From: Cylicocyclus nassatus
Lineage: Eukaryota > Nematoda > Chromadorea > Rhabditida > Strongylidae
Direction: 5' to 3'
Assembly: GCA_958299035.1 (NCBI GenBank)
Contig: CATQJL010000001.1
Location: forward strand, 107,215,769 to 107,279,768
DNA: 64,000 bases
The notes beneath the pieces were generated by a model. It did no database searches, was not told where the DNA came from, and saw only the letters and a program-made list of their open reading frames with translations. Shown piece by piece: positions 1 to 12,036 of the stretch. The stretch's first letter is position 1. Every line of letters starts with the position of its first letter. The translations under genes and the position numbers were made by a program.

Positions 1-310
1 GAGAAATGCAGCTCTCATCAGGGATGACTTCGCAGCTTTGTTTTTGAGATCCCTTTGTCGAATAGCCTAGTAGTATATTTGCGTCCGTTGATCACCACTA
101 GCTAACCACGTGGTCATACTTCTGAAGTAGGTGTTCGCTGCTAGGTTGTTGACCAAGGCAAGCTCTAGAACTCTCTCTGCGGTCACTCCCTTCATTGCAA
201 GTTCCATACCCATTTCCGTGACGTTTCCCAGCTCCTTCTCTTTTCTCCCATGTGTCCACTCAAATCCGCTCCTAATAGGAGTGTCTCTGTTGTGGTGTTG
301 AGCTGACATG
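1..310 (-). pseudogene. RTE-type LINE fragment, end of endonuclease domain
   Basis: Read on the minus strand, this stretch gives in two frames the C-terminal part of an apurinic-like endonuclease of RTE-type LINEs. One frame shows LLLGADLSGHMGEKRR, the other NNLAANTYFRSMTTWLASGDQRTQI. The same two blocks occur in the LINE at 56.2-60.2 kb (LLLGADLNGHV; DLVLASAYYIEKDDHL). In this family the second block holds the catalytic Asp/His neighbourhood near the end of the endonuclease. The two blocks are in different frames and the reverse transcriptase does not follow inside the window, so this is a broken copy. The element runs off the left edge of the window, so its true length is unknown. Confidence 0.7.
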
Positions 311-407
311 GTCGTTGATCGAAATAAATATGATCCAAATAAGTGAATAAAGGCAGTATCGGCTTAGAGCACAGGAAAAAAGTGAGAACAAAAAGGCAAA
401 ATGATAC

Positions 408-818
408 CTTGAATGAAAACTTTAAGGTGAGCGACATTTTCATTAGATGTAGTGTGAAGCGCAATATCTATCATCGAATCCCAAATATGTGTAGCGGAGT
501 CATGCCAACTTGAAGCGTGGCGGTTTGATAGCGAGAGAGAGAGAGCACGAAAATATGCTGTAAGTGTAGGTTTGACAAGCGCGCCTTCAATCAAGGAAAG
601 TCCGCAACTTCATCTGAGAGCCGATCATATGATAGCTAGTTCTGCCCATCATGAGTATGAGATGAGTGATGTAGAGTAATGAGATTTTTAAAATCGGCTT
701 TCGAGCTCAAGGTAGGATTTTGACCGAGAAAGCCGTCCAAGATCGAAAAATCATCCAAAACTTGTGTGAGTTCACAGAAATATTTGCTCCAAAATGGCTC
801 AGTTGTCTTGATGACGTT
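408..818 (-). other. candidate exons of an unidentified minus-strand gene
   Basis: Two open stretches look like exons. One runs from about 612 down to 408, has no stop for 67 codons and ends at a good donor (CATTCAAG/gtatca). The other starts at 818 after a consensus acceptor (cttctccag) and stays open to a stop near 653. Their translations (for example TEPFWSKYFCELTQVLDDFS and ASSWHDSATHIWDSMIDIAL) have ordinary protein composition with several Trp residues, unlike the AT-rich repeats nearby. I do not recognise the family. A third island at 2594-2683 could belong to the same gene. The phases between islands cannot be tested without transcripts. Confidence 0.25.
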
Positions 819-959
819 CTGGAGAAGAATTAATGCGGGGAAGGGTTTTACGTCAAGAAAGCAATACGTTTTACAAAATACTTTTGTAAACGATATTTTA
901 TGTGTACAGTTCTGACTTGGTATCTTATGATTTATGTCCTGCTTCAAAGATTTCTACAT

Positions 960-1085
960 TATTGCCAAAAGTCCTTCCCCCCCCCCTTTCCCCCCCCCCC
1001 TCCCCCTCCTGCTCCCAAATGAACCCTCGTGAGTTATAAGAACGTAAGTGACTTGCTTGTACTTGCACATATTGCTAAGCTTGTC
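960..1085. repeat. degenerate end of a hAT-like MITE
   Basis: C-rich runs are followed by a block (gagttataagaacgtaagtg, then acttgcttg) that matches the interior of the hAT-like MITEs found elsewhere in the window, whose usual form is ggttataaaaatgtg followed by caagtgacttg. No terminal repeat is visible, so this is a relic. Confidence 0.4.
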
Positions 1086-2060
1086 CAAAATTTGGGATAC
1101 CCCAGGTCTTTTTCCAGAGGGCATGGCTAAAGCGATCCCCTCCATTCAAAAACTTCCTTGGCCTTCTGAAAACTGGATCGCCACTAGTACTGCATGGGTG
1201 ACTTATATAGGTCGATGACGAAGTTCGTATCGCTTTTTTGACCTACCCAAGTCACATATGGTTCAAGAAACATCCAAGGCAGCTTCCCTTCTCATCAATA
1301 TCCTTTTCTGAAACACTTTTCGTGTCAGCAATTTCGTTGTATCGAGTCCACCGTATTAATCTTGCCTTGCTGTAACTAATTTCTTTCAGATGTGCATAAC
1401 AACCTTTGGAAAGAAATTCTATTACGAGCAGATAGCACTAATCTCGTCAACACTCTTTTAAAGTCTCACTGTACTCATTTTGACATTTCTGCTTCCTAGG
1501 TATTTTAAAAATAATTTTTTTGGTGTGTAGTATCATAATCGTTTTGTTTGAGCATTGCAAACGGTTACTTGTTAGACAGATCAGGCCTCGTTTGATAATC
1601 TTCTTCGTCTCTATCTCACAACCGACCTAAGCGGATTTCGCAAGTGTAAGCATGTAAGCGACAATGTTAGTTCTATAATTGCGTGGTTATTGCAGTCTCC
1701 AAAATCCTCGTTCAAGTGATTAACTTCGTTAACTCTGTGATATCATGCACGCAGTAAAGTTTTGGTCCTTCAACAGATGGAGATTTTTTGGTATGATAGG
1801 ATGGTTTTTTAGGGTAGTTGATTTCTCTATGATGCTGACAGTCATCGAGACACATGTGTTGAAAGGAGTAGAACTTGAATGTCTGCGCACTGCGGCCATT
1901 TTGCGCGCAAATTGCTGACATTTCAAAAGTAGCAATTTGCTTACGTGGAACTATTGTCGGCAGATGTCGGCACCACAGAGAGACTATATTTACGGCCTGA
2001 GTCCATAACTTTGTACTCCATACATCTAGCTTGCCCAAGCGCCTGTGCTTAGCCCTATCT
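1086..2060. other. no recognisable feature
   Basis: AT-rich unique-looking sequence. It has several pyrimidine-rich acceptor-like sites but no convincing open frame, RNA gene or terminal repeat. It may be intron of the candidate minus-strand gene. Confidence 0.4.
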
Positions 2061-2160
2061 CTAAATCCACTGGGGGCGGGCGTTAGGTCCAGCCGAGGTG
2101 CGGGTGTTAGGTACCCAGCCATTAGTGGTATACACTAAGCCACGCCCCTTGGTTGCGTTA

Positions 2161-2222
2161 GGCCCCGGACAGACTTCACGCGACTTGGCGACGATCAAAT
2201 CGCGTGAAGTCTGTCCGGGGCC
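2161..2222. mobile_element. 62-bp hairpin MITE, PIF/Harbinger-like
   Basis: The whole element is almost a single hairpin. It begins GGCCCCGGACAGACTTCACG and ends with the exact reverse complement, with about 20 bp of loop. It is flanked by TTA on the left and TTG on the right. A longer relative at 52279-52480 has the same ends and an exact TAA/TAA 3-bp duplication, the signature of PIF/Harbinger elements. The sister arm of the outer element (about 3900-3930) lacks this insertion and gives the empty site. Confidence 0.7.
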
Positions 2223-2593
2223 TTGCAGCGGGTACCTAACGATACACCGAATCCTAGTTGCTAGAACAGCGCAGTTCATCAGTTCGCTTGTGACCCACAG
2301 AAAAAAGACTTCAACGAAATTCAAAGAATTTCGCGAATGGAATCACAAGTTGTACACATCGTTCTAATGCTTCTTTCGTGATTAATTTTAGAAACAGATA
2401 AATGAAATTTGAATTAAACTTGCATATTGAAAGTTAAAGAAAGGCTAAATCTTTTATGAGCACTTCACCTAGTTCTGTAAAAGATTGAGTTAACCTGATC
2501 GAAAAAATAATGTCAGAAATAGAATGTAGCAAATCCATGAAAGCTTGACACAGCATGTGAAATCTTCCGAAGTGAAGAAAAATGTGTGTTTAC

Positions 2594-2683
2594 CAGCCAG
2601 AACTGTCTCAATAAATCCGTTTTCCTCAGCAGTGGCCGAAGCAAATAGCCTTAGTAATCTACAATATAAGTAGTACACGTTCC
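2594..2683 (-). other. candidate exon, 90 bp
   Basis: Minus-strand block with a consensus acceptor (ttgctgcag) at its 5' side and a good donor (GGCTG/gtaaac) at its 3' side. It is open in one frame (NVYYLYCRLLRLFASATAEE and on). The length is a multiple of three. I do not recognise the protein. It could join the islands at 408-818. Confidence 0.3.
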
Positions 2684-2779
2684 CTGCAGCAACATCAACA
2701 CAGAGGGTTACGTCCCTTAATCTCACATCACCAAACGTTAGAGTAGTCATTTTCACACTTGAGTTGTAATAGATATATA

Positions 2780-3636
2780 TTAGGTTGTCCCAAAAGTTCT
2801 TGCGCCGGATATTCAAAAAATCATAACTTTCCTGCCCCTCGATGGATTTTCTTGAATTCAATTTCATTTGAAAGAGGAAACCTTTCTCTTTACAGCAGTA
2901 CCTTTGCCGTGAATTGGTATCAAAAAGTTCCAGAGCTAGAGGCGATTGAACGAGATCAGTCAGGATCGGCATTTTTCAAGCTGGATCACGAAAAATTCTG
3001 GAAGTATTTTTATTTGATAGAGAAAATTCTGAGCATTACAGTGGAACCTTTTTCATGGATTAAAATAAGTAGATCGAGAGTTATAAGGAAATAAATAGAA
3101 TTTCTTCACTTTTGCAATTTTTGAGCATGCTCGAAAAAGCTTGAAAACGTCACAGAAAAGGCGAAAAAGTCACAAGCGTGGGTTTTGCGACCTTCCCTTT
3201 CTAGCTGAGCGAAAATCGTGCCAATCGGGAGCAATTTTGATTTTCGTGACTTTTTCGGATTTTCGGGTCCGCGTTTTTCACGAAAATCAAAATTGCTCTC
3301 AATCAGCTCGTGAAGAAATTGTCTTTAATTCCTTCTAACTCTCGATCTACTTGGTTTTAATTCATGAAAAAGGTACCACTGTAATGCTCAGAATTTTCTC
3401 TATCAAATAAAAATACTTCCAGATTTTTTCGTGATCCAGCTTGAAAAATGCCGATCTTGACTGATCTCGTTCAATCGCCTCTAGCTCTGGAACTTTTAAT
3501 ACCAATTCACGGCAAAGGTATTGCTGTAAAGAGAAAGGTTTCGTCTTTCAAATAAAATTAAATTTAAGAAAATCCATCGAGTGGCAAGGAAGTTATGATT
3601 TTTTGAAAATCCAGAAGAACTTTTGGGACAACCTAA
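2780..3636. mobile_element. mariner-like foldback element, 857 bp
   Basis: Ends are TTAGGTTGTCCCAAAAGTTC and its reverse complement, each flanked by TA. This matches the TTAGGTNNNCNNAAAAGT pattern of mariner termini. The two halves are reverse complements of each other for most of their length (for example GATTGAACGAGATCAGTCA on the left and its mirror near 3455-3475), so the element can fold into one long hairpin. No transposase frame exists. Confidence 0.85.
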
Positions 3637-4015
3637 TATATATACATAAGTATATGTAAATTTTCAAAGAACAAAACTGCTTGTTTGTTGCTCGCTATGG
3701 TTGTTTTATCAATGAAATGTTATCAAATCGGTGATTTTGGGCTAATGGGTCAGTAGTTACCATCACTATTACTCAAAAATTTGCTTATTTGAGGCGAATA
3801 TTTTAATTTTTTTTTGCTCTTTTACTCACTTCAAATGGTAAGCAGCAAGCGCCAGCGCTTTAGCGAGCTAGGTGAACGGTTCTAGCAGCTAGGATTCGGT
3901 GTATCGTTAGGTACCCGCGGCTGAAGCAACTAAGAGGCGTGGTTTATTGTATACCACTAATGGCTGGATACCTAGCGCCCGCATCTCGGCTGGGTACCTA
4001 ACGCCACGCATCCAA

Positions 4016-5850
4016 ATCCACTTAATCTAGATACGTACCAGAAGGGATTCCCATCAGTGTAGATTACTTGTACCGCATGCTATGCTTTGGGCAATAGACA
4101 TTTTCTTGATAACTCGCAATTTTCAAAGGGGAATTTGATGAAAGTCTCCCAGGAGCCCGTACTAAGCGGTGCTTGCATAGTCATGGATCACAAAGACTGG
4201 GGAAGTTAAGTTTGTAAAGTAGTTCCAGATAAATCTGTTCTAATTCTGCGAATCGTTTGTGTTGTGTGTGGAATGGACACATTTCCAGCAACGGAGATAA
4301 TGCAAGCGTGAAATCTAGCATAGAGAAGTGTGAGTTGCATCGCATTGACATGCTCGGAGTATCTGAATTGTTGTGTTAGACGCATAGACTTGCATTCGTT
4401 GAGCGTCAGTAAGAAACCAATTATTCGTGCGCGGTCACAGCTTAGAGAAAGAATTCAAACTTGTTTCAAAGTGTCCTTACCTACCTTCCTAATTCTAACT
4501 TTACTAACTTCGTAAGATTTAGAAGAAGCACTGTTTATTGACTTTCTTGCCGCTGTTCAGTGGTTCTTGTGAGCATTGCTTGTTGCTATGTAGCATTACG
4601 TATTTTGGCAGTCTCGAGTCGCGGCTTTTCTCTCTGCTCAGTCGCACTTGTACTGCTTCAAGCTTGTTCGTGCTAGAAACCTTCCCCCAAAACCATCTTT
4701 AACTTTTTATCTTCTCTTTATCTTTGAAGTGTGTATGCAAATTAGTCACATATTTGGCACTTATTTCAATTCGTCTTGCCTTCAAGCAGCTTCAGTTTTC
4801 TCTCATAATCAACTGCTCGTTCGCTGAATTATGCAATCTCATAAAGTTCTAGTTTGATCTATATGCCAACTGTTTTCTTCTTCGTCTTTGAGGATGCGGA
4901 CCGTAAAATGGTACTGATGATATAGTCCTTCTCTGTTCAATTGCTGGAAGGCAGCGATGTACATTATGCTTGTGTGAATCATACGTGCTTCATTTGGAAA
5001 CATAACTCATTAAACTCCACAGAATTATTATTATAAATTAGTGGAGATTAATGCAACTTTAAAGTTTGACTTTGAATTATTTATTCTTTATAAAACCCAT
5101 TCTTCCTTGTGCAGTGAAATCTGTTGCAAGACATATTATTAATAAAGACTAGTTTTACCTCTGCAACGAACACTTAGTGAAAAATTTGCATTAATTCTAT
5201 TACGATCAAATATTGTGTTGTCGGATAATTTCTGTCACGTTTATATTCATTTCTCAAAAATTTAAAAAACTTTCGAAAGTTCTTTTGTTCAAGAAGTGTT
5301 AACAGGGGGCAGAGGTCTACCCACTGTTACTGTTAGATTCGTGGTCCGTGCTCAAAACACCCATTTTAACGGTGAAAGTGCATTTTGTAGACATTTCTGT
5401 CAAGTCTGGCATTCTTCCGAATGATAAGGGGAGACCGAACGATATGGTAATCAGGCAGGGTACGGTCCATAGTTTTTAGCGAATATAGGGGGATGGCACA
5501 GTCATGTCCGCACGCGTTCACATGAGCTACATGATGCGCCATATCAGCGCACATTCGCATTTTAGCATGAACAATTTTTGAAATTTACAAAATTTTTTAG
5601 AACCTATCCGTATCAAATTCTAAGAATGCACAGAAAAAGAAAATTTTTCGAACGATTTTCAAGTTGTTCATTTTTCATCCGTCGTTCTTGACATGCTAGC
5701 GGCACCAAAGTATTGCCATAAAAGAGAAACTGCGAAAATAGTTCCAAAAAAATTACAGGAGAAGAAGAACACAATTAGACGCAGAAAAAATTGAAGAAGA
5801 ATTGACATTTCTGAGTACGATAAAAGTTGTCGTAAATTCATAGCTATTTG
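4016..5850. other. no recognisable feature
   Basis: Unique-looking AT-rich sequence. No convincing open frame, RNA gene or terminal repeat was seen on either strand. Confidence 0.4.
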
Positions 5851-6800
5851 TATACGCCGTCCGCGCAGGGCGCGGAGAGTCTGTAAGGCGTGTATTGCGC
5901 TTCACTCCTCTTTCCTCGTGCACTCTCGCCGCTTGTTTTCTCTGCGTTTCTTCCAGTCATGAACTGCCTTCAATGTACGCAAACAGGGCTGCTCGGCATG
6001 AGGTGGCTTTTTCAATTTTGCAAGGACGAAGTCCCCGCCGATTTCGCTACACAAATACGACATCACCCGTGACGCGATCAGGAATGGATCAATCACGAAT
6101 AACAAAAAATAATGATACAAAGCTTAAAAGCAGCATGAGCAAACGAAAAGGAACTAAAGAATTTCGTATTCTGCAAATTGGCGGCATGCTGTGTCCGGCA
6201 TGCACCGTTGCGCGCTCGGAGCAGGCTTGCCGCCGCCTTACCAAATATTTAGAGGGCTGTAGCTAGGCGAGGAGGGGGGGGGGGGTTGGGGAGATTCAAA
6301 AACTCATTTATAGGGTTTTTGATGTGGAACAAAGATATGCTAAACTTATGAAAAAATTATGTGAAGGAAGGGAAATTTATGACTTTTTCTTTTTGCAGCC
6401 ATCTCAGGTGGCTGTCCAGGTGGCTGTAAAGCAGCCACCTATCTCAGGAAAAAGTTTGCCGCGACTTCAAATCACATAACTTTTTCATAGTTTTTTGCAC
6501 ATAGTACTATTCCCCCATTACCCATCCCATCCCATCCATTTTGGTTTCATTTCATTTTCACTTCGCTGTAAACAAGCCCTTTGTTTGTTTAAGATACCAT
6601 GCTGCCGGCATGCCGGCAGCGTGCCGGCAGCAGATCGCAAGACAGTGGCATGCTCTTCCTCAAAAACGATATCCCCTTTGATTTTTACCTCCAAAACGAT
6701 ATCTAGCTTGCCCGGTAAGCCACCTATGCCGAGCTCTGTACGCAAAGCGTTGCTCTCCGTGCGCAGCGCGAACGGCCAATACACTCATGCTGTTGTGTAC
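5850..6800. mobile_element. degenerate foldback, possible
   Basis: A block near 5973-6007 (GTACGCAAACAGGGCTGCTC then GGCATGAGGTGGC) returns in reverse complement near 6718-6745 (AGCCACCTATGCCGAGC and on). The interior holds two small hairpins: AGGTGGCTG/CAGCCACCT near 6410-6445, and a GCCGGCA-rich palindrome near 6600-6632. The arms are imperfect and the outer ends are not defined. Confidence 0.4.
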
Positions 6801-9150
6801 ACTCTGTCGTGCCCTACATATGGAGCAGATTTGATGATACTAGAATGCTACCGGAATTTTTCGGAATTTCACAAAAAAAAGTGTAACAGAAATCATCCTA
6901 CAATCTAATAAATGCTCTGCAGAATGTGAAGTCTAGACCATTTTACACGGTCTTTCTGATGGCAGTGTTTGAATGGTGGGCATCCATATTCAACTACTTC
7001 ACTTTTTACAAAACTCGATCAAATAAGTGTTTACCGCATTACCATGCTACTTATTTTCTGTTACTTAAAATCTTTGGCTTTTGCTATAACGCAAGAAGTA
7101 CGAGAACTAGTACTTTGTGGATAACCTTGATTGATTTTTGCAGGTTACAAATGAGTACACTGAACGACCATAGATCAAAACCCTAACTACGACGCTACAA
7201 AGCCAGGTATCGACTTGTTTGCGAATTTCTTTTTGTTTCAAGAAATTTATAGAAGGTTTTGCTGGAGTCCCATGAATAACATGGAAAATTGGACTTACTT
7301 TCTTCCAACATCGTTGAGATTAATGCCTGCAAAACCATAGAACCAGGATAGAGATGACTGATTTCCTGGAATTCCACTCCCTGCTTGCTTTTTCCAGCAT
7401 TTTTATTGAGAACTTTTCCGGGAAAAAAATCTTTTCGAGTCTAACTAATGGCATGTGCTTTCTTCCATAATACTCAAGCGCCAAGCAAATCTACCGTTCT
7501 TTGTTGATCTGTATATTGCCTACCGTCATTTGTCGTTTCTGGGCATCGGGTCTGTTCAGGCTCGATGACGTCGTTGGCAAACTAAACAAACAAAGAGTAT
7601 TAGGGATGGGTGAGGGCTGAAACTGAAAAGATTTCTTGAACTGCTAGCTATGGTCGAGTTTCAGTTGCGCTCGCTCGGTGATGCTCACCACAGAGAAACG
7701 ATCGAAAACTAGCACTATCCCTGCGAAAAGATATGACGATCCGAGCCAGTACATTGGTACCTATGTGCCTCCAGTCCCACCGTGAGTGATTGCTTTCATT
7801 TAGTATTATAGACTCTTTAGAGCAGACACTCACATGTTCCCATAAATTACTTTTTGTTTCCAAATTCAATTTTGTTTCTGCTCTTGCAAATCCAAGCGTG
7901 ATGCAGTGTGAAAATCGTAGCAGAAGTTTTCTTCTATCTATAAGGCTCTTTCAAAGAAGGTCGTAAGGATACATAGATTGCGAAGTTGCCACCATCGATT
8001 GCAGAAAGTGATCGGATGTGTAAAGACTTGATCATAAGTAGGCATTATACTTTGGAAAATTCAATATTTTTCACCAATGAAAGAACATCGAATAAAGGCG
8101 AGTTAAAAATTCAGAATAAGCAGGATACTTACTTAGATACTTAGAAGGCCACGTGACATGCGGGCCGCACCCTATAATTTCTCGCTGATCCTGTCCATCG
8201 CTTCGGACATACACAATCTTCCTGGCTGACGTTGGCGTCTGCGTCTATGAGTTAGATGTACAAAAATCTTATCCAGCTGATTTCTCAGCTCTTCCATCCG
8301 TTTCAAGAATACGTCTGCCCATCTCGTTGGCGGTTTGGGGACGTTTTGCTTCGCGAGGAAACCACTCTGATGTTCTTAGTGTTCATCTGTCGTCTGTTCT
8401 TTTCATGAGTGACCAACCCATCGATGCTTTGCTTTCGCAGTGTGTTTGGGTCACAAGGGCGGGACATTCTTCTCATATCCGTACTGCGAAGTCCAGCTAA
8501 ATGATGCTTGTGTCGGGTCATCTTCAGAAGACTGCGCTCAAGTGCTCGTGGGTGGTCCGCAGAGCTTTCGATGTGGCTATAGTGTCGGCTCAAGTCTCAG
8601 CTGCGTAAAAGAGCGCCTCGAGAACGTCAGGTCCCGACACGAGTCCGTTCCTAGGCTTTTTGAAAACGAAGTCCCCCTGCTTTTTAAAAAATTTTAAGAA
8701 GTCCTCTTTGACCCTTGCTCTACCCCTCTCCCTCACCCTCCGACTTCTGGTGGATCCCCGCCTACTTATGATCCTTGGCAAGACCATTTACCTGCTGCGA
8801 GCTGAAAATCTTGTGATTTCAGGTCAAACTCTCAAAGAAATCACAAAATCACAGAATTCTGCTTTATAAAGCCCTACATGGTCACAAAACGATGAAGATA
8901 GATTAAGAGCAGGAGAAAGAAGAAGAAGAAGAAAGAAGAAAAAGAAATCATCAAAATATTGAAAAAGAGCTGTAACTGAAAATGAAACTTCCAAGGGAGA
9001 GGACGCAGAAACGCTGACGCTGGGGCGCGATATCTAACAAAGCGATTTTCGAAAAAGAGCGAAAAAACAGCGGACAGAGGGGCGACATGAAACTGTTTCT
9101 ATGCTCAAAGAAAGATTTTTGGAAGCATCCGTCCAAGCCAAAGAAATTCG
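6801..9150. other. no recognisable gene
   Basis: Mostly unique-looking sequence with short open frames and a purine-rich (GAA)n-like patch at about 8905-8945. Nothing could be assigned to a protein family. Splice-like sites occur around 7640-7870 but give no persuasive exon chain. Confidence 0.4.
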
Positions 9151-9194
9151 AAACTTATGTGAAGTGACGGAAATGTATGCTTCAGACGATCTGA

Positions 9195-10046
9195 CAAGGG
9201 AAGGATACCAACATTAGTCGGCGATTGATGATGAGATCTACAGGGTGTCCCAAAAAATGTTTAGAACGTTTGATCGTTAATATCTCTCTTCCCAAGAAGT
9301 CTTTTGCATTGCTTCAGGGATCGTTCAATGTTCTTAAAAAGTGCGATTACACCGTTTAGAAAGCTTCGTAATCTTGTGAATAGTTGAGTATTGAACTCAT
9401 CGTCTATAAAAACCTTATTACACAAGTTTTCACAATTTTTTGAAAAATTTTGAAACGGCAGCTTTTTCCACATTGACACCATATGTTTCAAGTTTCTACC
9501 GTAATCCTACAGTAATGAAGAGAGATGGGTGATTCGTTCTATAATGAAAATCTAAGTTGAAGCCAGCTCTACAAAACGGTACCTGAAGCAAGGCAAGAAA
9601 CTTCTTGGGAAGAGAGATATTAACGACCAAACGTTCGAAACATTTTTTTGGGACACCCTGTATATCAGTATACGCACCTTCAAACGCTGATTCCAATCTG
9701 CATTTCTTTTTGTGAAACCAGTTTTTTTCCGAAAGGAGTTTGGAGCGTTTGAATGTGCAAATTTGTCAAGGTTTAAGTGCCTAAAATTGGCCAAAAGCTG
9801 TACAAAAACACCGAAAGGTAAAAAATCAGTTTTGTATCAAGCATCTTGTTTGCATGGAAGGAACAAAGCCGGTGGAAATCGCATAGGTATGTTTTAGAGC
9901 TTTTCAGGACATTTAAACGCTCATAACTTCTTTTGGAAACCTTTTCCGCAAAAAAGGAGAGCAGATTTGGAATCAGCCTACAAAGGCGCATTTAACGATT
10001 CACATCCCATCTTCAATCGCCGACTAATGTTGACATCCTTCTCTTA
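9195..10046. mobile_element. PIF-like inverted-repeat element with a nested mariner MITE
   Basis: Left end CAAGGGAAGGATACCAACAT and about 25 further bases return as reverse complement at about 10010-10046. The CAAGGGAA end matches two other elements here (19542-20827 and 38434-38886) that have exact 3-bp TAA or TTA duplications, so it is placed in the same PIF/Harbinger-like group. Here the duplication is not exact. The palindrome continues weakly outside these ends (CAGACGATC / GATCGTCTG), so a larger unit is possible. A mariner-like MITE sits near the left end. Confidence 0.55.
9241..9660. mobile_element. mariner-like MITE, CAGGGTGTCCC family, 420 bp
   Basis: Ends CAGGGTGTCCCAAAAAATG and reverse complement, flanked by TA on both sides. 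The inverted blocks continue inward (ACGTTTGATCGTTAATATCTC). It carries the family's internal TGTAGGATTACGGTAG motif as its reverse complement near 9498-9513. Shorter than other copies (about 670-680 bp), so it has an internal deletion. Confidence 0.85.
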
Positions 10047-10800
10047 TAAGATCGTCTGGTGGCCGTATGGAGACAGACTAATTTTGGGAAGGTACTACTT
10101 CACATAAATTTTTTAAATATTTTTTACATAATACTTCCGAAAATAATATTCTATATATGCGGTCCAATTTTGGTGTCATCTGATTCTGTGTGCGCTATAA
10201 ACAAACAACTTGTTTATTTTGGCCTTGCTTTCAAACCGCGCCCACTTTTCGCCAGACACGATAGAGCGTGTCAATCTATGATAACCTGTCCGAAAAGCTT
10301 GCGTTTGACTAAATAGCGCTTATCCTTGGTGCTCGGCCCGACTTTGCAAAAACGATTATCCGCTTTGCTCTTTGCTCCAAAAACAAAGTCCAGCCTGCTT
10401 GCAGACGATCAGTGCCGGGCCCTGAGAACGGTTGAGTCGAACAGATGGACATGAAGCTCCTGGTCCGTTATGGTCGGTGGCTCGCCTGTCAAGTTATTCC
10501 CTCAAGTCGTTCTCCATGTTTACGAACGTTCAAGATGCGTTCAAGACACTTATAACTTCTTCCGGGAAGTACTTCTCCAAAAAGGAAAGCGCTTTTTGAA
10601 TCAGCGTTTGAAGAAGCGTCTATTGATTTACATGTCGTCCTTAATTACCAGCTTGAGTTGGTATCCTTCGCTTTTTAGCTGGGGCGGGCGAAACCGGGAA
10701 ATAGAAGCCCTTTCTCAGCTTGAGAGACCCTTCTAGAGTACATACTTGGCTGTGTACTGCTGTGACGCCCAGGGTCACCCCACACCGCGATGAGGCGGTA
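10047..10800. repeat. diverged partial repeat of the 9.2-10.0 kb element
   Basis: Around 10500-10660 the sequence resembles 9890-10040: an ACGTTCAAG / acactTATAACTTCTTC-like block, then GAATCAGC(G/C)T, then a block ending TTGGTATCCTTC. This suggests a decayed second copy of the PIF-like arm. The remainder has no recognisable feature. Confidence 0.35.
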
Positions 10801-10804
10801 GTCC

Positions 10805-11305
10805 GTAGTGGGATTATCGAATAATATTCGAAACTTGAATATCAAGTAAACGAATGCCGACTTGGTTTGAAATTTGAAAAGTCCGAATAAACGAGTGAAA
10901 GAAAACTCGAAAATCAAAATTTTCGAATGAACGAATACCGATCATATTCGGAAAAGTGAATCTCGAGTAAGTATTTAAATAACTTATTTGAATAGACAGT
11001 CGGGTGAACATTTTAATAAATATAACTAACCATATCCAAACTTGCTGACATACCCTCGGTCATGGCTCTGCGAACTATATTAATTTCATACGACTGCGAA
11101 TTTGATTGAAACCTTCAAATAAGATATTCAAATAATATTCGTTTGAAATTCCGGTTTCCAATGATTCGTGCCGAAACCCCGTTTTTCTAAATCGAGTTAT
11201 CAAGTTTTACTACTCGAGTTTTCGAATTATATTCAAAATCCCTTCCTTGATATTCGCGTTTTCGAATTTCATTCGAAAATGAACATTTTCGAGTTTTGAA
11301 TATAT
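10805..11305. repeat. TTCGAA-rich field
   Basis: AT-rich tract dominated by repeats of ATTCGAA, TTCGAATA and GAATATTCG, many palindromic. Similar fields occur at 23225-23580 and 47655-48245. There is no coding frame. Confidence 0.6.
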
Positions 11306-11306
11306 C

Positions 11307-12030
11307 AGGTTGTCCCAAAAGTTCCGTCCGTTTTCGCTTTTCATCCCAGTGATTACCATTTTTCTTGACTTTAAGAAAGACTACTCAGAAAGCTATAGGA
11401 TACTTTTCATACCTAGAGCAAAGCACGCTCTACAAAGTGGCCTCCAAACGTTCTGCAAAAGTTCATTCTATAATAGATTTAGTTGAAGATCGGAAATCTA
11501 AAAACTTTCAGAACCCATAATCGAAAAAAAACAGAATCATGCTTAAGAGATCGGGAAGCTCTAACTTGTTTACGCATATATTCCTCATCTAACGTTCACA
11601 TGCACATTTTTTGTAATTTTTCCATTGCTGGGAATCGCAAAAATGAAATTTGGCATGTCGTTCCAAGGCAATGCTGAGCTGCTCCCACATAGGTAATTTT
11701 ATAGCATAAACCCCTAGAAGCGTAATAACAATTTGGCCTTCTACAAGCCCGAAAAGAGCTACGGCTTTGTATTTTTGGTCTATTTGTGTTTCTCAGTTTG
11801 ACTGGAAAAAATACAACTAATATGCTAAAAATACTAAATAGAATGTGTATATGCTTCAACAAGTTAGAGATTGCTTTTTTTAAGAGAAGTTATGATTTTT
11901 TTTGTATCCGGATTTCGAAATTCTCTAGATCTGTTTAAATTAATGTGGAATTAACTCTGTGTAAAGGCTTGGATACATTTTCCACTGATTTGTTCAGCTT
12001 GCACAAGATTGGTATATTTCTTGACCGACA
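11307..12030. mobile_element. partial mariner-like element
   Basis: Begins with the mariner-type end (CAGGTTGTCCCAAAAGTTCC, first bases altered from TTAGG) immediately after the TTCGAA field. No matching right end was found before the next element at 12037, so it is truncated. The exact right limit is uncertain. Confidence 0.5.
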
Positions 12031-12036
12031 TATATA

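Larger units (their letters stand above)
2065..4015. mobile_element. inverted-repeat element with arms of about 200 bp
   Basis: The left arm (about 2065-2275, containing GTTAGGTACCCAGCC, ATTAGTGGTATACA and GATACACCGAATCCTAG) returns as its reverse complement at about 3870-4010. Each block appears in mirrored order. The left arm is interrupted by a 62-bp hairpin MITE (2161-2222), and the interior carries a mariner-like foldback (2780-3636). The outer target-site duplication is not clear, so the superfamily is unknown. The interior also holds an exon-like island, so the arms may be two facing insertions and not one element. Confidence 0.6.

Noticed and set aside
2490..2972. 160-codon minus-strand frame as a gene
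   Set aside because: It runs from unique sequence into the mariner-like foldback; its left part is coded by the element arm. Only the 90-bp island with splice sites was kept.
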